A DNA stretch of 64,000 nt from the NCBI GenBank assembly GCA_027491215.1, contig JAIXWP010000070.1, positions 36,713 to 100,712 on the forward strand, in the 5' to 3' direction. The position numbers were made by a program, and so were the translations under genes. Below, piece by piece: positions 59,901-64,000 of this stretch. Under the pieces are notes generated by a model. The model ran no database searches and was not told the DNA's origin. It saw nothing but the letters and a program-made list of their open reading frames with translations. Position 1 is the first letter of the stretch. Each line of letters starts with the position of its first letter. This DNA is from Flavobacteriales bacterium. Lineage in GTDB: Bacteria; Bacteroidota; Bacteroidia; Flavobacteriales_D; Sanyastnellaceae.

Positions 59901-60643
59901 TTGAGTTGATTGATGAAACCCCTCCTACTATTTTCAATACTCCAGCCCCTACATTAACCATTGAATGCGGTACTCCTGTGCCAGATGTATTTGTATTCGC
60001 TTTGGACAATTGCTCTGGTGTGACACCTGTTGGTCTCGGAGCAATTACAGAAGAAACGGAATGTGGCTACATTTTCACAAGAACATGGATCACATCAGAC
60101 GACTGCGGCAACATGGCTGAGTTTACACAAGTAATCACTGCTGAAGATACCACAGCTCCTGTATTGAGCTCTTATCCTAGCAACCTAAGCATTAGCTGCT
60201 CGCTAGACTTACCGGCAGTTCCAATTATCATAGCAACCGATGCTTGCGGTGGAAATGTTCCTGTAGATTTCCAAGAAGAGATCATTGGAATCACTGCCTG
60301 CCCTACAGTAGAGCGCACTTGGTGTGCTGAAGATTGCGCGGGGAACCAAACATGTCACACACAAACCATCACGTTTGTGAATGATTTCAATGTGGTATTC
60401 CGCGTAGATCCAACGATTGACGCCAACTACAATGTTAAATGGCAGTCAGATCTAGAGGATTTCACCACTATCCAGATTTATAACATTGCTGGTCAATTGG
60501 TAAAGACACTTTATACAGGACAAACCATTGGCGGTGCGATGTACAATCTGCCACTAGATACTAGCAATATGGCTACTGGCGTGTATTTGGTGCAGGCAAA
60601 GGGTAGCCAAGGCGTGCATACTCAGCGCATTGTTATTCGCTAG
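56969..60643 (+). CDS. HYR-like tandem-module secreted protein with T9SS type A C-terminal domain
   Basis: About 11 repeats of the form D.T.P.F...P.D.T.ECG.....D.C......RTWTA.D.CGN....Q.I...D; C-terminus TIQIYNIAGQLVKTLYTGQTIGGAMYNLPLDTSNMATGVYLVQAKGSQGVHTQRIVIR. Start refined from 56942. Confidence 0.88.
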   Translation: MKHVYSFIFVILLMITGISSSFSQCYPTILSTPENTVVDCNDASTPTFDAVEFSNECCAFASSDQVTIGSGQVTSTCNLTTAFGPGADWSIWLPGVNDANVSWHFNTPGILEQYADGHARITGHITSAADPSQGFDVFFILSNGRNWADWSALGRSYKDDLNLAGNAFQDWTYYEMEAGFCYLQGTGSLEGSQLQLTHQPSNYYFGFQIGQAANNKNSANGISGWFYYNGYLNNEFIQGHGDLNANAACTDITNNCGSSAYTQYSSNTNTCGYTAYASQMWSSVDNTAPIFDEYVTPISVFCDDLASVTVSATDNCSSVSVTFTDVIIEEGCNGTIERTYTAIDGCGNSTTTVQIIELFGNTELEFTVFPENITAECGLWSDNTQPNIQFTDGCGGAVLTFEDEFIPGTCGNTYTLNRTYTITDECGESVSQVWTIVLVDTTPPQIFNIPTDATISCGDPVPGADVFALDNCDGLIAVSLTGSTENIGCGYIFTRTWTATDGCGNFVEATQTITVVDNTAPNFIEVPSNLELECGTSEIPLTYPIAEDACSEFTITFEDFIEETECATYISRVFTATDLCGNSADYTQNIIIADFTSPEASFLPEDMTFECAAGEIPMPIATDNCGSVDISFFDELTGDCAGSFNRTYFISDACGNTITHTITVTLFDETPPTTVFFPEDLTVECGTEYNMDGVTPIFSDNCDNLTVVQLQDDIIFGVCPGTYSIRRVWQVEDGCGNRIFPAWTVTFQDNTPPTLINVPADITIECGDDIDDQNVTAFDTCANDFIPVQFEEIEVLLECGRQVTRTWTAIDYCGNESVATQTITLEDTQGPVFTTFPEDITISCGDEIPAIILPEGYDECQGEIEIFVAENFIPGSCVGESYIQRIFRSFDDCGNGAIYFQTITIVDTEAPEFINPQSFAQITCSNNQLPLINVQDACSSVDIFFEDSDPAPFCGAIFERYYTAIDQCGNIATFTQTIELIDETPPTIFNTPAPTLTIECGTPVPDVFVFALDNCSGVTPVGLGAITEETECGYIFTRTWITSDDCGNMAEFTQVITAEDTTAPVLSSYPSNLSISCSLDLPAVPIIIATDACGGNVPVDFQEEIIGITACPTVERTWCAEDCAGNQTCHTQTITFVNDFNVVFRVDPTIDANYNVKWQSDLEDFTTIQIYNIAGQLVKTLYTGQTIGGAMYNLPLDTSNMATGVYLVQAKGSQGVHTQRIVIR

Positions 60644-60712
60644 AATACGCATTTATAAAATATTCGATTATTCTTTCGTCTCGCGTGCCATGGCTGGCTT
60701 TAATTTGCAGCC

Positions 60713-63190
60713 ATGGAACGCGAGACTTTTTTTGCAGATGTGATATTGCCCTTGGCCCTGCCGAGAGTGCTCACCTATCGCGTTCCTCAAATCCTTAGCG
60801 AGCACATTCAAGTAGGCCAGCGTGTGATAGTGCCAATTGGCAAACACAAGCGTTACACCGGCATCGTTGAGCGAATTCATACAACAGTTCCATCGGGATA
60901 CGAAGCGCGATACGTCGAGGACATCCTCGATACGCAGCCTCTTATTTACCCGCTGCAATTAAAATTCTGGCGATGGATAGCCGAGTACTATTGCTGCACC
61001 GTTGGTGAAGTAATGAATGCCGCACTTCCCGGCGGTTTGAAGTTGAGCAGTGAAACAAAATTCGTTTTGATTGAAGCGGATTTCGGCGCGCATCAACTCA
61101 ACGAAAAAGAAGTATTGCTCATCGAAAGTTTGCAAAACAATGGCGCACTTAAAGTGGAAGAAATTGCCACTGCGTTGCAACTGAAAAATCCGTCGAAGGT
61201 GCTCAAATCATTGATGGAAAAAAGAATCATTGCAGCTGAAGACGAGATCAAAGAAAAATACAAACCGCGCACAGCTGACATGCTAAGCCTCGGCTCAAGC
61301 ACCAATACCGACGCCGGACTCAAAGAAGTTTTTGCTGCTTTAGAAAAAAAGAAAGCACAAAAACAAATCGACGCATTGATGATGTTTTTGCAAATGAGTC
61401 GATATGATGAAGATCAAAGAGGAGAAGTAGATCGATTGAAATTGCAAAATGCTTCACAGACTACTGCTTCGATTATTCAGAATTTAATTCAGAAAAATAT
61501 ATTTCAATCTCGCACCGTCGAGATAGGAAGATTGCCTGCACATTTACTCGCAAGCGAAAATGCTAAACCGCTCTCAGAAGCACAGCAGACAGCACTTGTA
61601 GAAATTCAAGAGCATTTTCAAACTAAAGATGTTGTTCTTCTTGAAGGGGTTACTTCGAGTGGTAAAACAGAGGTGTATATCCACCTAATTGAGCAAGCTT
61701 TGATTGATCAAAAGCAAGTTCTTTTTCTTTTACCAGAAATAGCATTAACCACGCAAATCATTCATCGATTGCGCAGACATTTTGGTAAACGCGTTGGTAT
61801 TTATCACAGTGGATATAGCGACAACGAACGCACGGAGGTTTGGAATAAAGTACTCGCAGATTCACCTGGAGAATGTGATATCATTCTTGGTGCACGATCT
61901 TCTCTCTTTCTTCCCTTCACCCGTCTTGGACTTGTGATAGTGGACGAGGAACACGAACACAGTTTCAAGCAGCACGACCCCTCTCCACGTTATCACGCGC
62001 GGGATGCAGCAATTGTGTTGGCGAGCGCGTTCAAAGCAAAAGTGCTCCTTGGCAGCGCTACTCCTGCCGTAGAAACCTATTGGAATGCGAAGAAAGAGCG
62101 CTTTGGATTAGTGCAGCTCACACAACGATATGGTGGAGTTTCATTACCCGAAATTCATATCACAGATATTCGAAAAGAATTGAAGGGAAAAAGCATGCAG
62201 GGCAATCTGTCTTCTGAATTAATTCAGGCGATGGAAGCGAGTATGGCTGCAGGAGAACAAATTATTTTATTTCAAAACAGAAGAGGATATTCCCCTATTT
62301 GGCAGTGTCACTCATGTTCGTGGATACCAGTTTGCACGAGGTGTGACGTGAGCTTGACGTATCATAAAAATGTACATCAACTAAAATGTCACTACTGTGG
62401 ATACAGCTGTGATCCACCCAAAGGATGCAACGCATGTGGAAGCACCGATCTGCGAATGTTGGGATTTGGAACGGAAAAAATCGAAGAGGATATTCAATTG
62501 ATTTTTCCTGAAGTGACAGTCCAACGAATGGATTTGGATACCACACGAAATAAAAATAGCTATCAAAAAATCATTCAAGATTTCGAAACAGGAAAAATTC
62601 AAATTCTGGTGGGTACGCAAATGGTGACCAAAGGACTTGACTTTGATAATGTATCACTTGTCGGAATTTTGAATGCGGATAAAATGATGAATTACCCCGA
62701 TTACCGCAGCATTGAGCGTAGCTATCAATTGATGATGCAGGTATCAGGAAGAGCGGGCCGTCGCGGCAAACAAGGAAAAGTGATTATCCAAACATTTAAT
62801 CCAACGCATTGGCTTTTTGATTTTGTAAAAAGAGGAGACTACCAAGCATTGTATGATCACGAGATCGCGGAGCGACAACACTTCGGTTACCCACCATATG
62901 TGCGAATGATCAAGATCACTGTGAAGCATAAAGAAGAGGACAAAGCAGAGCGTGCAGCGCAAGAAGCGCGCAAGCTATTGGCCGAAATCGTTGGGCCGCA
63001 CGTGCTTGGTCCCGAAAAGCCTCACATTCCCCGCATCAACAATTACTATCTTCAGCAATTAATGGTGAAGCAGATTCGCAACACAGAATTGAAGGAGAAA
63101 AAAGCACAAATCGCCCAAGCCATGCGGGATGTACTTTCCATGACCGAATTCAAAAGCGCGAAAATCAGTATTGATGTCGACCCGATTTGA
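60713..63190 (+). CDS. priA: Primosomal protein N' (replication restart helicase PriA)
   Basis: LLEGVTSSGKTEVYIHLIEQAL, VIVDEEHEHSFKQHDPSPRYHARDAAIVLA, Zn-binding CHSCSWIPVCTRCDVSLTYHKNVHQLKCHYCGYSCDPPKGCNACGS, GTQMVTKGLDFDNVSLVGIL, QVSGRAGRRGKQGKVIIQTF. Confidence 0.97.
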   Translation: MERETFFADVILPLALPRVLTYRVPQILSEHIQVGQRVIVPIGKHKRYTGIVERIHTTVPSGYEARYVEDILDTQPLIYPLQLKFWRWIAEYYCCTVGEVMNAALPGGLKLSSETKFVLIEADFGAHQLNEKEVLLIESLQNNGALKVEEIATALQLKNPSKVLKSLMEKRIIAAEDEIKEKYKPRTADMLSLGSSTNTDAGLKEVFAALEKKKAQKQIDALMMFLQMSRYDEDQRGEVDRLKLQNASQTTASIIQNLIQKNIFQSRTVEIGRLPAHLLASENAKPLSEAQQTALVEIQEHFQTKDVVLLEGVTSSGKTEVYIHLIEQALIDQKQVLFLLPEIALTTQIIHRLRRHFGKRVGIYHSGYSDNERTEVWNKVLADSPGECDIILGARSSLFLPFTRLGLVIVDEEHEHSFKQHDPSPRYHARDAAIVLASAFKAKVLLGSATPAVETYWNAKKERFGLVQLTQRYGGVSLPEIHITDIRKELKGKSMQGNLSSELIQAMEASMAAGEQIILFQNRRGYSPIWQCHSCSWIPVCTRCDVSLTYHKNVHQLKCHYCGYSCDPPKGCNACGSTDLRMLGFGTEKIEEDIQLIFPEVTVQRMDLDTTRNKNSYQKIIQDFETGKIQILVGTQMVTKGLDFDNVSLVGILNADKMMNYPDYRSIERSYQLMMQVSGRAGRRGKQGKVIIQTFNPTHWLFDFVKRGDYQALYDHEIAERQHFGYPPYVRMIKITVKHKEEDKAERAAQEARKLLAEIVGPHVLGPEKPHIPRINNYYLQQLMVKQIRNTELKEKKAQIAQAMRDVLSMTEFKSAKISIDVDPI

Positions 63191-63252
63191 CCATTAATGC
63201 GTACCTTTAGGGTATCAACACCCATTCGTTGTATGAGTACAAAGTAATCGCC

Positions 63253-64000
63253 ATGAGAAGTCCGTTTCTTTATTACACGTTCATTATTCTTTCTTCGCTC
63301 TTCTTCTCTTCATGCGATCCTGAAGAAAAAAAAGAAGTGGAGACCCCACCTGCATCAACCGCTCCAACGGTGAATGTTAGTTTTTCTTCAAAATACAATG
63401 ACGCACTTTTAGAAATAGGCACTGTTTATTTCGATGCGCTTGGACATCGCATCAGAGTAGAAAATTTTCAATCTTATCTAAGTAATATTCGCTTGGTAAA
63501 TGATCTAGGGGAAGAAGTGGTGATCAAAGAAATTGCCCTTGCCAACCTTGGAACAGGATATTCCTTCAGTGCACAAGTTGATGCTGGAACATACACACAA
63601 ATTAAATTTGGAATTGGCGTTCCGGAAGACATCAACAAAGACATCGATCCATCTACTTATCCCAACAGCAGCCCACTGAGTATTCAAGGAGCGGAAGGCA
63701 TGTTTTGGACATGGAATACTGGCTATATTTTTTCTAAATTCGAAGGACGAGGCGACTTAACTGGTCAGGAAGGCGCAGCTCTTCTGTCACCATTCTCTTA
63801 TCATACTGGAGATGATTTCTTGTACCGCACGGTAACGCTTGATAAATCATTTACAATAGAAGCAACGCAAAATCAAAATTTAGCCATCATCATTCAAGCA
63901 GATCAAATCATCAATGGTGGTCCAAATCCATTAGATATCGCAGTAGATGATGTTACGCATACAGCGGGCAATCCAGAACTTGCGACCAAAGTGGTAGAGA
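63253..64000 (+). CDS. MbnP-like lipoprotein (partial, runs off right edge)
   Basis: Translation from 63253: MRSPFLYYTFIILSSLFFSSCDPEEKKEVETPPASTAPTVNVSFSSKYNDALLEIGTVYFDALGHRIRVENFQSYLSNIRLVND...SIQGAEGMFWTWNTGYIFSKFEGRGDL; MbnP-type core and MFWTWNTGYIF motif. Absent from ORF track because truncated. Confidence 0.8.
   Translation, partial: MRSPFLYYTFIILSSLFFSSCDPEEKKEVETPPASTAPTVNVSFSSKYNDALLEIGTVYFDALGHRIRVENFQSYLSNIRLVNDLGEEVVIKEIALANLGTGYSFSAQVDAGTYTQIKFGIGVPEDINKDIDPSTYPNSSPLSIQGAEGMFWTWNTGYIFSKFEGRGDLTGQEGAALLSPFSYHTGDDFLYRTVTLDKSFTIEATQNQNLAIIIQADQIINGGPNPLDIAVDDVTHTAGNPELATKVVE

Overview
A 64 kb chromosomal window from a Bacteroidetes (Flavobacteriia/Cryomorphaceae-like) genome. Supporting signs are TAnnTTTG-type -7 promoter elements, type IX secretion (T9SS) C-terminal domains, DUF4249/TonB and FecI/FecR genes, and PorT/DUF6089-like barrels. 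About 46 genes are supported, two of them cut by the window edges. Most are core or housekeeping: coaX, lptC, a CBS-domain CorC-like protein, a PpiD/SurA-like PPIase, queA, cysS, a PhoB/PhoR-like pair, gmd, clpP and priA. The accessory content includes: (i) an ECF sigma / TonB receptor / DUF4249 / FecR locus; (ii) very large modular Cys-rich secreted proteins, comprising a tandem pair with 'GCTDPxACNYDPxAxxDDGSC' repeats plus an 11-module HYR-like T9SS protein; (iii) a compact four-gene exosortase-F (XrtF) operon whose first gene encodes a 73-aa mini-protein ending in a PID-CTERM-type sorting signal, divergent from a Wzc-like tyrosine autokinase / glycosyltransferase / cytidylyltransferase / DUF4910 surface-polysaccharide cluster; (iv) a MarR-YceI pair with a perfect 18-bp palindrome over the predicted promoter; (v) the start of an MbnP-like copper protein gene at the right edge. 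I saw no CRISPR array, rRNA or insertion sequence and identified no tRNA. The XrtF / mini-substrate operon is the best candidate for an under-characterised system. The exosortase and its associated protein are known families, so novelty would lie in the mini-substrate and the fourth coupled gene. All family calls come from reading the translations; no database search was run.
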